In this document: in pieces, positions 1 through 10,169 of the stretch
Numbering within the stretch: position 1 is the first letter of the stretch
How the letters are laid out: each line of letters starts with the position of its first letter
Source of the DNA: Janthinobacterium sp. 61
GTDB taxonomy: Bacteria; Pseudomonadota; Gammaproteobacteria; Burkholderiales; Burkholderiaceae_D
Direction: 5' to 3'
Length of the DNA stretch: 64,000 nt
Assembly (NCBI RefSeq): GCF_002846335.1
Contig: NZ_PJMQ01000001.1
Span: 3,720,001-3,784,000, forward strand
The notes under the pieces: model-generated
What the model was told of the DNA's origin: nothing
Database searches by the model: none
The model's input: only the letters and a program-made list of their open reading frames with translations
Translations under genes and position numbers: made by a program

Positions 1-362
1 CGGCGTACGGACGGCAAACGCAGCATGGAAGCGAACAGGTTCTGGTTCAAGCGCAGGTGCGCGCCCACCATCACATTGGCTATGGCCGTCATGTTCATGC
101 ACACCTGCAGATTCTGGAAGGTGCGGCTCATGCCGCGCCGCGCCAGCGCATCGGGCGGCATGGCAGCCACGTTCTCGCCATTCAGCAAAATCTCGCCCTT
201 GGTCGGCGTGTACACGCCCGTAATCAAATTGAACAAGGTCGTCTTGCCGGCGCCATTCGGCCCGATCACGGAGTGGATATTGCCTTCCTTGACGGTGAAG
301 CTCACGTCCTGCACCGCGTGCACGCCGCCAAAGCTCTTGCTCAGACTATTAATCGTCAGCAT
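1..362 (-). CDS. livG: Branched-chain amino acid-type ABC transporter ATPase LivG, partial
   Basis: This is the N-terminal 120 residues of a LivG-type ATPase, which hydrolyses ATP on the cytoplasmic face to drive a LivHM permease. The translation begins MLTINSLSKSFGGVHAVQDV and has a Walker A motif GPNGAGKTT near residues 38-46. The Q-loop segment SRTFQNLQ follows near residue 87. The Walker B region lies beyond the window edge. The ATG is preceded by a strong AGGAGGTGTGAA ribosome site that spans the livM stop, so the two genes are translationally coupled. It is the fourth gene of the livK-H-M-G series downstream of the phenylacetate genes. The truncation is the window boundary, not a mutation. 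Confidence 0.93.
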   Translation of the reverse strand, partial: MLTINSLSKSFGGVHAVQDVSFTVKEGNIHSVIGPNGAGKTTLFNLITGVYTPTKGEILLNGENVAAMPPDALARRGMSRTFQNLQVCMNMTAIANVMVGAHLRLNQNLFASMLRLPSVR

Positions 363-363
363 T

Positions 364-1380
364 TCACACCTCCTGTGCCGATGGTTTTGCCGTGCCTTCG
401 TCGGCTTTGGGTGCCTGCGGCACCCCTGCCCGCTTGCGCGAACGGCTGGCCAGGCTGGGTACGAGACCTTTCGGCATGAAAATCATGGTCGCCATCAGGA
501 TCACGCCGAACACCACCGTTTCCCAGCCTTCAAAACTGGATAGCAGTTGCGGCAGGATCGTCAGCAGGGCCGCACCGATGATGGAACCGAAGATCGATGC
601 CATGCCGCCCACCACCACCATCGTCACCAGCTCGATCGAGTGGAAGAAGCCGGCCAGGTTGGGGGTGATAAAACCGATGTAGTGGGCGCTGATGCTGCCT
701 GCAATACTGGCAATGACTGCCGACAGCACGAACACGCGCACCTTGAAGCGGGTCGTGTCGACACCGACCACGCGTGCCGCCACTTCCGAGCCGTGAATCG
801 CCTGCAGCGCGCGCCCGACGGGCGAATCGATCAGGTTCAGTGCCAGCCACGTGACCAGCAACAGCAGCACGGCGCACACCAGGTACCACGATTTTTCACC
901 GGCGATTTCCAGGCCGGCGACACTGAAGGCGGAGACGCCGATGCCGTCCGGGCCGCCCGTCCACTGCGTTTCGTTGTTGATGACGATGGAAATGATGATG
1001 CCCAGGCCCAGGGTCGCCATGGCCAGGGTATGGCCCTTGAGCTTCAGGACGGGACGCGCCAGCAGCAGGGCCAGCAGACCCGTGGCGACGGCACCCGCCG
1101 CCAGGGCAGCTAACGGGGGCCAGCTGTAGTGCGTGGTCAGCACGGCCGACGCGTACGCACCCAGGCCATAGAAACCCGCGTGGCCCAGGCTGATCTGGCC
1201 TGTGTAGCCCATCAGGAGATTCAGGCCGATGACGACGATGGCGTTGAGCGCAATGCGGATCGCCACGTCATAGTAGAACGCGTTGGTGAGGAACAGCGGC
1301 AAGATGGCCAGCACCAGAGCCAGCACCAGCAAGCCACCGTGACGCGAGCGGGTAAAGAATGTTGGCAACCGCGTCTTCAT
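364..1380 (-). CDS. livM: Branched-chain amino acid-type ABC transporter permease LivM
   Basis: This is a 338-residue inner-membrane permease of the LivM family with about eight to ten hydrophobic segments. The conserved LivM stretch NLLMGYTGQISLGHAGFYGL lies near residues 53-72. The C-terminus is charged and Pro/Ala-rich. Its ATG overlaps the livH stop as ATGA, and livG starts 1 nt after its own stop, so it sits inside a tightly packed operon. LivM pairs with LivH to form the transmembrane channel. Substrate is not fixed by sequence; the paa context suggests phenylacetate or another aromatic acid rather than leucine. Confidence 0.92.
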   Translation of the reverse strand: MKTRLPTFFTRSRHGGLLVLALVLAILPLFLTNAFYYDVAIRIALNAIVVIGLNLLMGYTGQISLGHAGFYGLGAYASAVLTTHYSWPPLAALAAGAVATGLLALLLARPVLKLKGHTLAMATLGLGIIISIVINNETQWTGGPDGIGVSAFSVAGLEIAGEKSWYLVCAVLLLLVTWLALNLIDSPVGRALQAIHGSEVAARVVGVDTTRFKVRVFVLSAVIASIAGSISAHYIGFITPNLAGFFHSIELVTMVVVGGMASIFGSIIGAALLTILPQLLSSFEGWETVVFGVILMATMIFMPKGLVPSLASRSRKRAGVPQAPKADEGTAKPSAQEV

Positions 1381-2255
1381 ACACGCTCCGAATTTTTAGC
1401 ACCAAACAAGCCTTGCGGCAGGAAGAACAGAATCAACAGGATCAGCACGAAAGGCACGGCGTCCTTGTAGGCCGAGGAGATGTAGCCGGCCGTCATGGCT
1501 TCAGCGATGCCGAGAATGAGGCCACCGGCAATTGCACCCACGCCACCGCCAAGGCCACCAAGTACGGCGGCGACAAAACCTTTCAGACCCAGCATGATGC
1601 CCGCGTCATACGAGGTGTAGGTGATCGGTGCGACCAGAATACCGCCAGCCGCGCCCAGCAAGGCTGACAAGCCGAACGAAAACAGCAGTACCTTGCGCGT
1701 GTTGATGCCCACCAGTTGCGCGGCCAGCTTGTTGTGCGATGTGGCCAGCATGGCCTTGCCCATCAGCGTGCGGCCAAAGAACCAGCCCAGCACCAGCACG
1801 ATGACGACGGTGACACCCAGCACCCACAGGCTTTGCGGCAGCAGGCTGGCGCCCAGGAATTCGATCGGCGCGTCGCCGGAAAAGGCTGGCAATGTATGCG
1901 TATCCTTGCCCAGCCAGATTTGCACCAGGCCACGCAGCACCAGCGAGGCGCCGATGGTAATGATCAGCAGGGTGATGACCTGCGCATTTTGCGCCGGTTC
2001 GATCACGGCTTTTTCCATCAACAGGCCAACCAGGCCCGTGGCGATGACGGCCAGGATGATGGCCAGCGGCAGCGGCACGCCAGCGGCGGACATCACGGCG
2101 GCCAGCATCCCGCCCAGCATGATGAATTCGCCTTGCGCGAAGTTGATCACGCCGCTGGTGTTGTAGATGATGGTGAAGCCCAGCGCCGCCAGCGCGTAGG
2201 CGGAACCGACCGTCATCCCGGAATACAGAAATTGTAAAAATTGAGCGACTTCCAT
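1377..2255 (-). CDS. livH: Branched-chain amino acid-type ABC transporter permease LivH
   Basis: This 292-residue hydrophobic protein is the LivH partner permease. The typical N-terminal motif GSAYALAALGFTIIYNTSGV (residues 17-36) and the following INFAQGE are diagnostic of the family, as is the C-terminal GLGGGVGAIAGG loop. A GGAGACACC ribosome site precedes the ATG. The stop overlaps the livM start by 4 nt. It is separated from livK upstream by 73 nt that contain a GC-rich hairpin, which is a common arrangement that lets the binding protein be made in excess over the membrane components. Confidence 0.93.
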   Translation of the reverse strand: MEVAQFLQFLYSGMTVGSAYALAALGFTIIYNTSGVINFAQGEFIMLGGMLAAVMSAAGVPLPLAIILAVIATGLVGLLMEKAVIEPAQNAQVITLLIITIGASLVLRGLVQIWLGKDTHTLPAFSGDAPIEFLGASLLPQSLWVLGVTVVIVLVLGWFFGRTLMGKAMLATSHNKLAAQLVGINTRKVLLFSFGLSALLGAAGGILVAPITYTSYDAGIMLGLKGFVAAVLGGLGGGVGAIAGGLILGIAEAMTAGYISSAYKDAVPFVLILLILFFLPQGLFGAKNSERV

Positions 2256-2279
2256 GGTGTCTCCATTATGTTCGGCTAT

Positions 2280-2310
2280 GCGCGGGCCGCCTTCGAGGAC
2301 GGCCTCGCGC
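2280..2310 (-). promoter_or_regulatory. GC-rich hairpin between livK and livH
   Basis: The 73-nt gap between livK and livH holds an interrupted stem: GCGCGaGGCCG on one side pairs with CGGCCcGCGC on the other around a small CCTcgaAGG top. There is no T-run, so it is not an intrinsic terminator. A 3'-end stabiliser for livK mRNA or a partial attenuator is a reasonable inference. Confidence 0.45.
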
Positions 2311-2328
2311 AGGTACTTCCGGCTTACA

Positions 2329-3480
2329 TTATTTCGACAATTGCCATTCGCCGTTCTTCACTTCCACCATGCGGAACGCCGACAGGTCCAGGCCCATGTG
2401 GTCTTTGGCCGACATGTTGAAGACACCGGTGGTGCCCACAAAACCCTTGGTCTGTTCCAGCGCCGTGCGCACTTTTTCGCGGTCCGTTCCCCCTGCGCGC
2501 TTGATGGCATCCACCGACAGGTTCAGGGCATCGAGCGCATAGCCGCCAAAGGTCGACGGATCGATCTTGTAGCGCTCTTTATACGTCTTGTCGTAGCCAA
2601 CCACGATGGCCTTTTGCGCGTCGCTGTCCGGCAGCATGGCGCCGATCAGCAGGGCCGGCGTTGGCAGACGCACGCCTTCGGCAGCCTTGCCCGACAGTTT
2701 CAGATACTCGTCCGATGCCACGCCGTGCGACTGATACAGCGGCAGTGCGGCCATGCCCAGCTGGCCATAGTTCTTGGTCACGACCGCAGGGCCCTGGCCC
2801 AGTCCAAAGACGAATACGGCTTGCACGCCAGCCGTGTTCTTGATGCGCGTGAGCTGCGCCGTGATGTCCGTATCTTTCGGTCCATAGGTTTCATCGGCCA
2901 CCAGCGTGATGCCATATTTCGAGGCGACGATCTGCGATTCCTTGCGGCCCGAGGCGCCGAAGCCGCTCGTTTCCGACAGCAGGCCTACCTTGCTGATGCC
3001 GCGCTTTTTCATGTCTTCGAACACCTTCTCGGCAGCCATGCGGTCCGTATGCGGCGTCTTGAACACCCATTTCTTGACCGGATCGATAATGACTACAGCG
3101 CCCGCCAGCGAGATGAACGGCATGCTGGCGCGCTCCACCAGTGGCGCCATCGCCATCGTCGCACCCGTGGTGGTGCCACCAATCAGCACATCGACCTTGT
3201 CCGACTCGATCAGGCGCTTGGTAAAACCGTTGGCCTTGGCCGCGTCGCTGCCATCATCGTAGTGCACCAGTTCCAGCTTGCGTCCCAGCACACCGCCTGC
3301 CGCATTGATCTTCTCGATATACAGCTGCAGGGTTTTCAGCTCCGGATCGCCCAGAAAGGCGGCAGGTCCCGTGACGGACAGCACGGAACCGATCTTGATG
3401 TTATCGGCCGCATACGCGCCCGCAGCGGACATCGCCAGCACACCGGCGATCAGGGTTTTCTTGAAAATATTGGCAATCAT
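2329..3480 (-). CDS. livK: Periplasmic substrate-binding protein, LivK/LivJ family
   Basis: This 383-residue protein is the periplasmic binding component of the liv-type transporter. It has a Sec signal peptide (MIANIFKKTLIAGVLAMSAA, cleavage likely after AYA) and then the family pattern IKIGSVLSVTGPAAFLGD and INAAGGVLGRKLEL. The ATG at 3480 is chosen because a GGAG sits 7 nt upstream; an in-frame GTG four codons earlier overlaps that site. It lies 83 nt after paaJ on the same strand, without an obvious terminator, so co-transcription with the paa genes is plausible. Homologous transporters in betaproteobacterial paa clusters are usually proposed to bring in phenylacetate. That substrate is an inference here. 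Confidence 0.88.
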   Translation of the reverse strand: MIANIFKKTLIAGVLAMSAAGAYAADNIKIGSVLSVTGPAAFLGDPELKTLQLYIEKINAAGGVLGRKLELVHYDDGSDAAKANGFTKRLIESDKVDVLIGGTTTGATMAMAPLVERASMPFISLAGAVVIIDPVKKWVFKTPHTDRMAAEKVFEDMKKRGISKVGLLSETSGFGASGRKESQIVASKYGITLVADETYGPKDTDITAQLTRIKNTAGVQAVFVFGLGQGPAVVTKNYGQLGMAALPLYQSHGVASDEYLKLSGKAAEGVRLPTPALLIGAMLPDSDAQKAIVVGYDKTYKERYKIDPSTFGGYALDALNLSVDAIKRAGGTDREKVRTALEQTKGFVGTTGVFNMSAKDHMGLDLSAFRMVEVKNGEWQLSK

Positions 3481-3563
3481 TGTGGTCTCCACCAGGTTGG
3501 CACTACGGTCAATGTATTGTTGGCGCTTTTTTACAAGCCTGCGCCTTTTTTGTTTTTACTTTG

Positions 3564-4769
<1,206 letters not shown>

Positions 4770-4791
4770 GTGTGTTTCCTTGTTCTGGCTA

Positions 4792-6120
4792 TCAGGAGAA
4801 AATCTTCGGGCGCTGGTCGACCACGCGGCGGGCCTTGCCCGTCAGGGTGCGTTCGATGCCGGCGGCGGCCACAAGGCGCACGCGCGTGCTCACGCCCACA
4901 TGCGTCTTGATGCGGTGTTCCAGCTCGCGCGCCAGACCTTCGGTCTCGCTGGCCGAGATGGTGGCAGTGAGATCGATACGCAGCTCGGCGATCACTTCAA
5001 GCTTGTCGAGGTGGCCGTCGCGCGTGACCACCAGCTGGTATTGCGGCGCCAGCTTCGGCATCTTCAAAATCAGCTCTTCGATCTGCGTGGGAAAGACGTT
5101 CACGCCGCGGATAATCAGCATGTCATCCGAGCGGCCCGTGATCTTGCCAATGCGGCGCATCGAGCGTGAGGTGGGCGGCAGCAAGCGGGTAAGGTCGCGG
5201 GTGCGGTAGCGGATAACGGGCAGCGCCTCCTTCGACAGCGAGGTGAAGACCAGTTCGCCCTCTTCGCCATCCGGCAGCACTTCGCCCGTTTCCGGATCGA
5301 TGATCTCGGGATAAAAATGGTCTTCCCAGATGACGGGACCGTCCTTGCTTTCGATGCATTCGGAAGCCACGCCAGGCCCCATTACTTCGGACAGGCCATA
5401 GATGTCGACGGCGTCGATGCCGGCGCGCGCTTCGATTTCCGAACGCATGGCGTCGGTCCACGGCTCGGCACCGAAGATGCCCACCTTCAGTGACGATTCA
5501 GCCGGATCGAGACCCTGGCGCGTGAATTCCTCGATGATGTTGAGCATGTACGACGGCGTGACCATGATAATCGATGGCTTGAAATCCTGGATCAGTTGTA
5601 CCTGCTTTTCCGTCTGGCCACCCGACATCGGGATGACGGTGCAGCCCAGGCGCTCGGCCCCATAGTGCGCACCCAGGCCGCCCGTGAACAGGCCGTAGCC
5701 GTAGGAGATATGCACCATGTCGCCCGCGCGGCCACCGCCGGCGCGGATCGAGCGCGCCACCACGTTGGCCCAGGTATCGATGTCGTTCTGCGTGTAGCCA
5801 ACCACCGTTGCCTTGCCCGTGGTGCCGCTCGACGCGTGGATGCGCACAACTTGCTCGCGCGGCACGGCGAACAGGCCAAACGGGTAATTGTCACGCAAGA
5901 CTTTTTTATCGGTGAACGGGAATTTCGACAAGTCGGACAGCGACTTCAGGTCGTCCGGATGCACGCCAGCTTCGTCAAAAGCGGCACGGTAATGGGGCAC
6001 GTTGTCATACGCGTGCTTGAGCGTCCATTTCATGCGTTCAAGCTGCAGCGCCTGCAATTCATCCTTGCTGGCGCGCTCGATCGGCTCGAGGTCATTTGGG
6101 GAAGGCGTACGTTGGACCAT
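4792..6120 (-). CDS. paaK: Phenylacetate-CoA ligase PaaK
   Basis: This 442-residue adenylate-forming enzyme activates phenylacetate to phenylacetyl-CoA with ATP and CoA, the entry step of the pathway. The nucleotide-binding motif IHASSGTTGKATVVGYT lies near residues 93-109, with downstream DIYGLSEVMGPG and YRTRDLTRL. Length is normal for the family. Two tandem ATGs occur; the second (6120) is chosen because AGGAG is 6 nt upstream of it but only 3 nt from the first. The gene lies between paaI (80-nt gap) and paaJ (22 nt). Confidence 0.95.
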   Translation of the reverse strand: MVQRTPSPNDLEPIERASKDELQALQLERMKWTLKHAYDNVPHYRAAFDEAGVHPDDLKSLSDLSKFPFTDKKVLRDNYPFGLFAVPREQVVRIHASSGTTGKATVVGYTQNDIDTWANVVARSIRAGGGRAGDMVHISYGYGLFTGGLGAHYGAERLGCTVIPMSGGQTEKQVQLIQDFKPSIIMVTPSYMLNIIEEFTRQGLDPAESSLKVGIFGAEPWTDAMRSEIEARAGIDAVDIYGLSEVMGPGVASECIESKDGPVIWEDHFYPEIIDPETGEVLPDGEEGELVFTSLSKEALPVIRYRTRDLTRLLPPTSRSMRRIGKITGRSDDMLIIRGVNVFPTQIEELILKMPKLAPQYQLVVTRDGHLDKLEVIAELRIDLTATISASETEGLARELEHRIKTHVGVSTRVRLVAAAGIERTLTGKARRVVDQRPKIFS

Positions 6121-6200
6121 CATTGTCTCCTAATTGGTTCTTTAACTTTTCAAATCAGCTGCGGCAGTTCGAAGCTGCTCTTGTAACCTCACTTGTCACC

Positions 6201-6626
6201 TCAGCCGCTAATGACTTCACCCGCCACACGGATCGACTTGCCGCGAAAGAGCGCGATGGCGCGCCCTTCCTGGTTGCTGACCTTGACGTCGTAGACGCCG
6301 CTCTTGCCGGCCAGCGCCTGTTCGACCGCGTGCGCCGTCAGCACGTCGCCCTCGCGGCCTGGCGCCAGGTAATCGATGGTGCAGCCGGCGCCCACGGTAT
6401 TCATGTTGTAGCTGTTGCAGGCAAACGCGAAGGCGCTGTCGGCCAGGGCGAAGATGAAACCGCCGTGGCAGGTCTGGTGTCCGTTGAGCATGTCGGCGCG
6501 CACCGTCATCGTCATGCGCGCATGGCCGGGGCCCACCTCGGCCAGGGCGATGCCCATGGCAGCGGTGGCGTTGTCGCGCGACAGCATGGAAGCGGCCGCC
6601 GCTTCGGCCAATGCCTGTGCAGTCAT
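6201..6626 (-). CDS. paaI: Hydroxyphenylacetyl-CoA thioesterase PaaI
   Basis: This 141-residue hotdog-fold thioesterase hydrolyses ring-hydroxylated phenylacetyl-CoA that would otherwise trap CoA, so it is a safety valve for the pathway. The conserved NGHQTCHGGFIFALADSAFA stretch contains the catalytic Asp region and is followed by ACNSYN and YLAPGREGD. The open frame extends upstream into paaH, but the start MTAQALAE is chosen because it gives the family length (E. coli PaaI is 140 aa). An alternative ATG at 6647 would overlap the paaH stop. The gene follows paaH closely in the operon. Confidence 0.9.
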   Translation of the reverse strand: MTAQALAEAAAASMLSRDNATAAMGIALAEVGPGHARMTMTVRADMLNGHQTCHGGFIFALADSAFAFACNSYNMNTVGAGCTIDYLAPGREGDVLTAHAVEQALAGKSGVYDVKVSNQEGRAIALFRGKSIRVAGEVISG

Positions 6627-6636
6627 GTTGTGATCT

Positions 6637-8205
6637 TCATTCGGCATGAAACGTCGCTCCAGTGGCAAGTTTGCGGCGCAGCAGCGGCGAAACACGGTAG
6701 CGGTCTTCGCCATAGCCATGCGCCAGGTGGTGCAGCACGGTCACGATGTGTTGTATGCCCACCGCATCGGCCCAGGCCAGCGGTCCGCGCGGATAGTTGA
6801 CGCCCTTCTGCATGGCGATATCGGCGGCAGCCACCGTGCACACGCCCTGGTTGACAGCATCGGCTGCCTCGTTGGCCAGCATGGCGACCGTGCGCATGAC
6901 AGCCAGGCCAGGCACGTCGTCCAGGCGCGTGACGATGAAACCGGCCGCCTGGAACAGGCCGACGACGGCCGCATAGGCGGCATCGCTGCACTGGTCGGCA
7001 CGCGCCACGGCGATGCGTTTTGCCCCGGCGTAATCGAGCGCCAGGTCGAACAGCACCGTGTCCGGATGCTGGTTATCGTGCGCGCGCTGGGTGGCGCTGC
7101 GCCCATCGGTCAGATAAATCGCGGCGCCATGGCAATGCAGGGCGGGCGCCTCGTCGTGTGTCTGGCCTTCCTGCATCACGCGGCGGCTCACGGTGATGCC
7201 CGCCTGCTCCAGGCGCTGCACCAGGCTGCGAATGACGCCGCTGTGGCCACGGCCATCGCCGCCGATGGCCGCCGACAGGGCAACAAATTCCGGCTTCGGC
7301 TGCGCGCTTTCCGCCTGCGCCACGGGGGCCGGCGCGCCTTCGTGATACTGGTAAAAGCCACGGCCCGATTTGCGACCCAGGAAACCGGCGTTGACCATTT
7401 CCTGCTGCAGCACGGACGGCGTGAAGCGCGGGTCGTTGAAATAGGCGCCGAACACGGATTGGGTAACGGAAAAATTGACGTCGTGGCCGATCAAGTCCAT
7501 CAACTCGAATGGGCCCATGCGGAAACCGCCCGCTTCGCGCAGAACCGCGTCGATGGTGGCGGGATCGCCTGCCTGCTCGCTCAGCAAACGCCAGCCTTCT
7601 GCGTAAAACGGACGGGCGACACGGTTGACGATGAAGCCGGGCGTCGATTTCGCATGCACGGGATTCTTGCCCCAGGCAATCGACGTGTCATACACGGTGG
7701 CGGCGACTTGCTCGCTGGTAGCCAGGCCACTGATCACTTCCACCAGCGCCATCAAGGGAACCGGGTTGAAGAAGTGCATGCCGACCAGGCGTTCCGGGCG
7801 GCGCAGCTTGGCGGCGATGGCCGTCACGGAAATCGACGAGGTGTTCGTCGCCAGGATGCAGTCGTCGCTGACCACGGCTTCCAGTTCGGCGAACAGGCCG
7901 CGCTTGACGTCGAGGTTTTCCACGATGGCTTCCACTACCAGCGCGGCATCTGCAACGTCGGCCAGGCTGCCGGCCGCCTGCAGGCGCGCCGTGGCGGCGG
8001 CCGCTTCGTCCACCGTCATGCGGCCCTTTTCCGCCAGCTTTGCGTACATCTTGCCAATATCGAGCAATGCCTTGCTCACAGCTTCCGCGCGCGTGTCGTA
8101 CAGTTTTACCCGGTAACCGGCAGCCGCCGCCACCTGTGCGATACCGGCGCCCATGGCGCCGCTGCCGATGACGGCGACGATACTGTTGTTTGCCAATGCG
8201 GTCAT
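6637..8205 (-). CDS. paaH: 3-hydroxyadipyl-CoA dehydrogenase PaaH
   Basis: This 522-residue NAD-dependent dehydrogenase oxidises 3-hydroxyadipyl-CoA to 3-oxoadipyl-CoA. The N-terminal Rossmann motif VIGSGAMGAGIAQVAAAAGY (about 11-30) is followed by LATNTSSISV and MHFFNPVPLM. A first 3HCDH C-terminal domain contains GFIVNRVARPFY (about 184-195), and a second one near residues 415-510 has PRGPLAWAD. The tandem C-terminal arrangement and extra linker make it longer than E. coli PaaH (475 aa). Its start lies 1 nt after the paaG stop, and its ribosome site AAGGGACA is inside the end of paaG, so coupling is likely. Confidence 0.92.
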   Translation of the reverse strand: MTALANNSIVAVIGSGAMGAGIAQVAAAAGYRVKLYDTRAEAVSKALLDIGKMYAKLAEKGRMTVDEAAAATARLQAAGSLADVADAALVVEAIVENLDVKRGLFAELEAVVSDDCILATNTSSISVTAIAAKLRRPERLVGMHFFNPVPLMALVEVISGLATSEQVAATVYDTSIAWGKNPVHAKSTPGFIVNRVARPFYAEGWRLLSEQAGDPATIDAVLREAGGFRMGPFELMDLIGHDVNFSVTQSVFGAYFNDPRFTPSVLQQEMVNAGFLGRKSGRGFYQYHEGAPAPVAQAESAQPKPEFVALSAAIGGDGRGHSGVIRSLVQRLEQAGITVSRRVMQEGQTHDEAPALHCHGAAIYLTDGRSATQRAHDNQHPDTVLFDLALDYAGAKRIAVARADQCSDAAYAAVVGLFQAAGFIVTRLDDVPGLAVMRTVAMLANEAADAVNQGVCTVAAADIAMQKGVNYPRGPLAWADAVGIQHIVTVLHHLAHGYGEDRYRVSPLLRRKLATGATFHAE

Positions 8206-8206
8206 A

Positions 8207-8998
8207 TCAGTGTCCCTTGAATTGCGGTGCGCGCTTTTCCATGAAGGCTGCCACGCCTTCGCGGTAATCGTCGCTGTTACCGAGTTCGCTCATCATGCGC
8301 GCTTCCAGCGCCAGCTGCTGCGGCAGGGTATTGGCGCCGCTGGCGGCCAGCGCCTGCTTGGTGAACGCCAAGCCCTTGGTCGGCGCCGTGGAAAAGTGCA
8401 CGGCCAGCTTGCGCGTTTCCTCCAGCAGTTGGGCATCCTCGACGCATTTCCAGATCAGGCCCCAGTCTTCCGCTTTTTCCGCCGTCAGTTTTTCACCGAG
8501 CATGGCCAGGCCGATGGCGCGCGCGGAACCGATCAAGCGTGGCAGGAAGAAAGTGCCGCCCGTATCGGGAATCAGGCCCAGCTTGCAGAACACTTCCACG
8601 AAACTGGCCGACTTGCCAGCGATGACGATGTCGCAGGCCAGCGCCAGGTTGGCGCCCGCGCCGGCGGCGACGCCATTGACGGCGCAAATCACGGGCATCG
8701 GCAGTGCTTTCAAGGCCAGCACCAGCGGCGCATAGTTCTTTTCCACCGACTCGCCCAGGTCCACGCCCTTCGAACCTGGTTCGACGGCGCGGTCGGACAA
8801 ATCCTGGCCTGCGCAAAATCCGCGCCCCGCGCCCGTCAGCACGAAGACACGCACGGAGCCGTCGGCGTTTACTTTCGCAATCGCATCGCGTACTTCCTCG
8901 TGCATGGCCTGGGTAAAGCTGTTGAGCTTGTCGGGACGATTCAGGGTCAGCGTGGCGATGCCCTGCTCGATGGTGAAGAGGATATTCTGGTAGCTCAT
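8207..8998 (-). CDS. paaG: 1,2-epoxyphenylacetyl-CoA isomerase PaaG
   Basis: This 263-residue crotonase-family protein most likely isomerises ring-1,2-epoxyphenylacetyl-CoA to the oxepin form. Family landmarks are LNRPDKLNSF, GRGFCAGQDLSDRA near residue 60, the oxyanion loop NGVAAGAGANLALACD, and GLIPDTGGTFFLPRL near residue 140, where the Asp fits PaaG. It is the only enoyl-CoA-hydratase-like gene in this block, so a separate PaaF must be elsewhere or be replaced by another hydratase. It is separated from paaE by 51 nt and nearly abuts paaH. Confidence 0.88.
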   Translation of the reverse strand: MSYQNILFTIEQGIATLTLNRPDKLNSFTQAMHEEVRDAIAKVNADGSVRVFVLTGAGRGFCAGQDLSDRAVEPGSKGVDLGESVEKNYAPLVLALKALPMPVICAVNGVAAGAGANLALACDIVIAGKSASFVEVFCKLGLIPDTGGTFFLPRLIGSARAIGLAMLGEKLTAEKAEDWGLIWKCVEDAQLLEETRKLAVHFSTAPTKGLAFTKQALAASGANTLPQQLALEARMMSELGNSDDYREGVAAFMEKRAPQFKGH

Positions 8999-9049
8999 GG
9001 CGTCTCGTTTTTTTAATGGGTACGGCGGGGCGCGTGCCCTGCGCCGGCT

Positions 9050-10129
9050 TTACTCTGCCTGGTCGAAGTCGACCACGACCTTGTCGGTGAGCGGGAAACT
9101 CTGACAGCTGAGGACGAAGCCGCGCGCTACTTCATAGTCTTCCAGCGCGTAGTTGACGTCCATTTCGACCTTGCCATCGAGGATCTTGCAGCGGCAGGTC
9201 GAGCATACGCCGCCCTTGCACGAGTAGCGCATGTCGATGCCATGGCGCAGGCCCGCATCGAGGATCGATTCCTTGTCCTTGTCCATCGTGAAGGAGGTGT
9301 GGTTGCCATCCATGATGACGGTCACTTCCGTTTCCTGCACGGCGCCCGCGTCGAGCTGGGCGCGCGGCTTGTGGGCGTTTTTCGGGATGCTGGCGGCGAA
9401 CAGTTCAATCTTGATGTTCTGCTTCGGCATGCCGGCCGCCTGCAGGGCGGCGGAGACGCCCAGCATCATGTCTTCCGGGCCGCAGATGAAGGCGTTGTCG
9501 TAATCTTCGACCTTGATCCAGTGCTGCAGGAATTGTTCGCATTTTTCCTGCGTGATGCGGCCATTGAACAATTCGATGTCCTGCTGCTCGCGGCTCATCA
9601 CGTACACCAGGTTCAAACGCTCCAGGTACACATCCTTCAAATCCGTCAATTCTTCCTTGAAGATGACGGACGACGAAGCGCGGTTGCCGTAGAACAGGGT
9701 GAAGCGGCTCAATGGTTCCGTCAGCAGGGTCGTCTTGATGATGGAGAGAATGGGCGTGATGCCGCTGCCGGCTGCGAACGCCAGGTAGTGCTTGCGGTTG
9801 ACGCAGTCGAGCGGCACGTTGAAGTGCCCCATGGGCGGCATCACCTCGATGGTGGCGCCAGCCTTCAAGGTGTCGTTCGCCCAGGTGGAAAAAGCGCCGC
9901 CCGGCGTGCGCTTGATGGCCACACGCAGAGTGCCATCCTGCACCGCAGAACAGATGGAATACGAGCGGCGCACGTCTTCCGCATTGATATTGGCGCGCAG
10001 GGTCAGGTGCTGACCCTGCTGGAAGCGGAACTGCTGCTGCAGGTCGGCTGGCACGTCGAAAGTGACGGCGATGGTGTCGCGCGTTTCATTGCGCACGTTC
10101 GCCACGGACAGCGGATAAAATTTACTCAT
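9050..10129 (-). CDS. paaE: Phenylacetyl-CoA epoxidase reductase subunit PaaE
   Basis: This 359-residue flavoprotein passes electrons from NADPH through FAD and a 2Fe-2S cluster to the PaaAC di-iron oxygenase. The FAD-binding RRSYSICS lies near residue 54, the nucleotide-binding GSGITPILSI near 121 and CGPEDMM near 213. The C-terminal plant-type ferredoxin cluster has SCKGGVCSTCRC plus a later Cys in VLSCQS. A GGAG at the end of the upstream leader, 8 nt before the ATG, sets the start. The gap to paaD is 40 nt. Confidence 0.95.
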   Translation of the reverse strand: MSKFYPLSVANVRNETRDTIAVTFDVPADLQQQFRFQQGQHLTLRANINAEDVRRSYSICSAVQDGTLRVAIKRTPGGAFSTWANDTLKAGATIEVMPPMGHFNVPLDCVNRKHYLAFAAGSGITPILSIIKTTLLTEPLSRFTLFYGNRASSSVIFKEELTDLKDVYLERLNLVYVMSREQQDIELFNGRITQEKCEQFLQHWIKVEDYDNAFICGPEDMMLGVSAALQAAGMPKQNIKIELFAASIPKNAHKPRAQLDAGAVQETEVTVIMDGNHTSFTMDKDKESILDAGLRHGIDMRYSCKGGVCSTCRCKILDGKVEMDVNYALEDYEVARGFVLSCQSFPLTDKVVVDFDQAE

Positions 10130-10169
10130 GCTTCATCTCCAGTTTCTTCGGAACGTGTGCCTGTTTTTT

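Noticed and set aside
6646..8220. A 524-codon plus-strand frame over paaH
   Set aside because: PaaH motifs are intact on the minus strand and the antisense product is Arg/His-rich with no family features.
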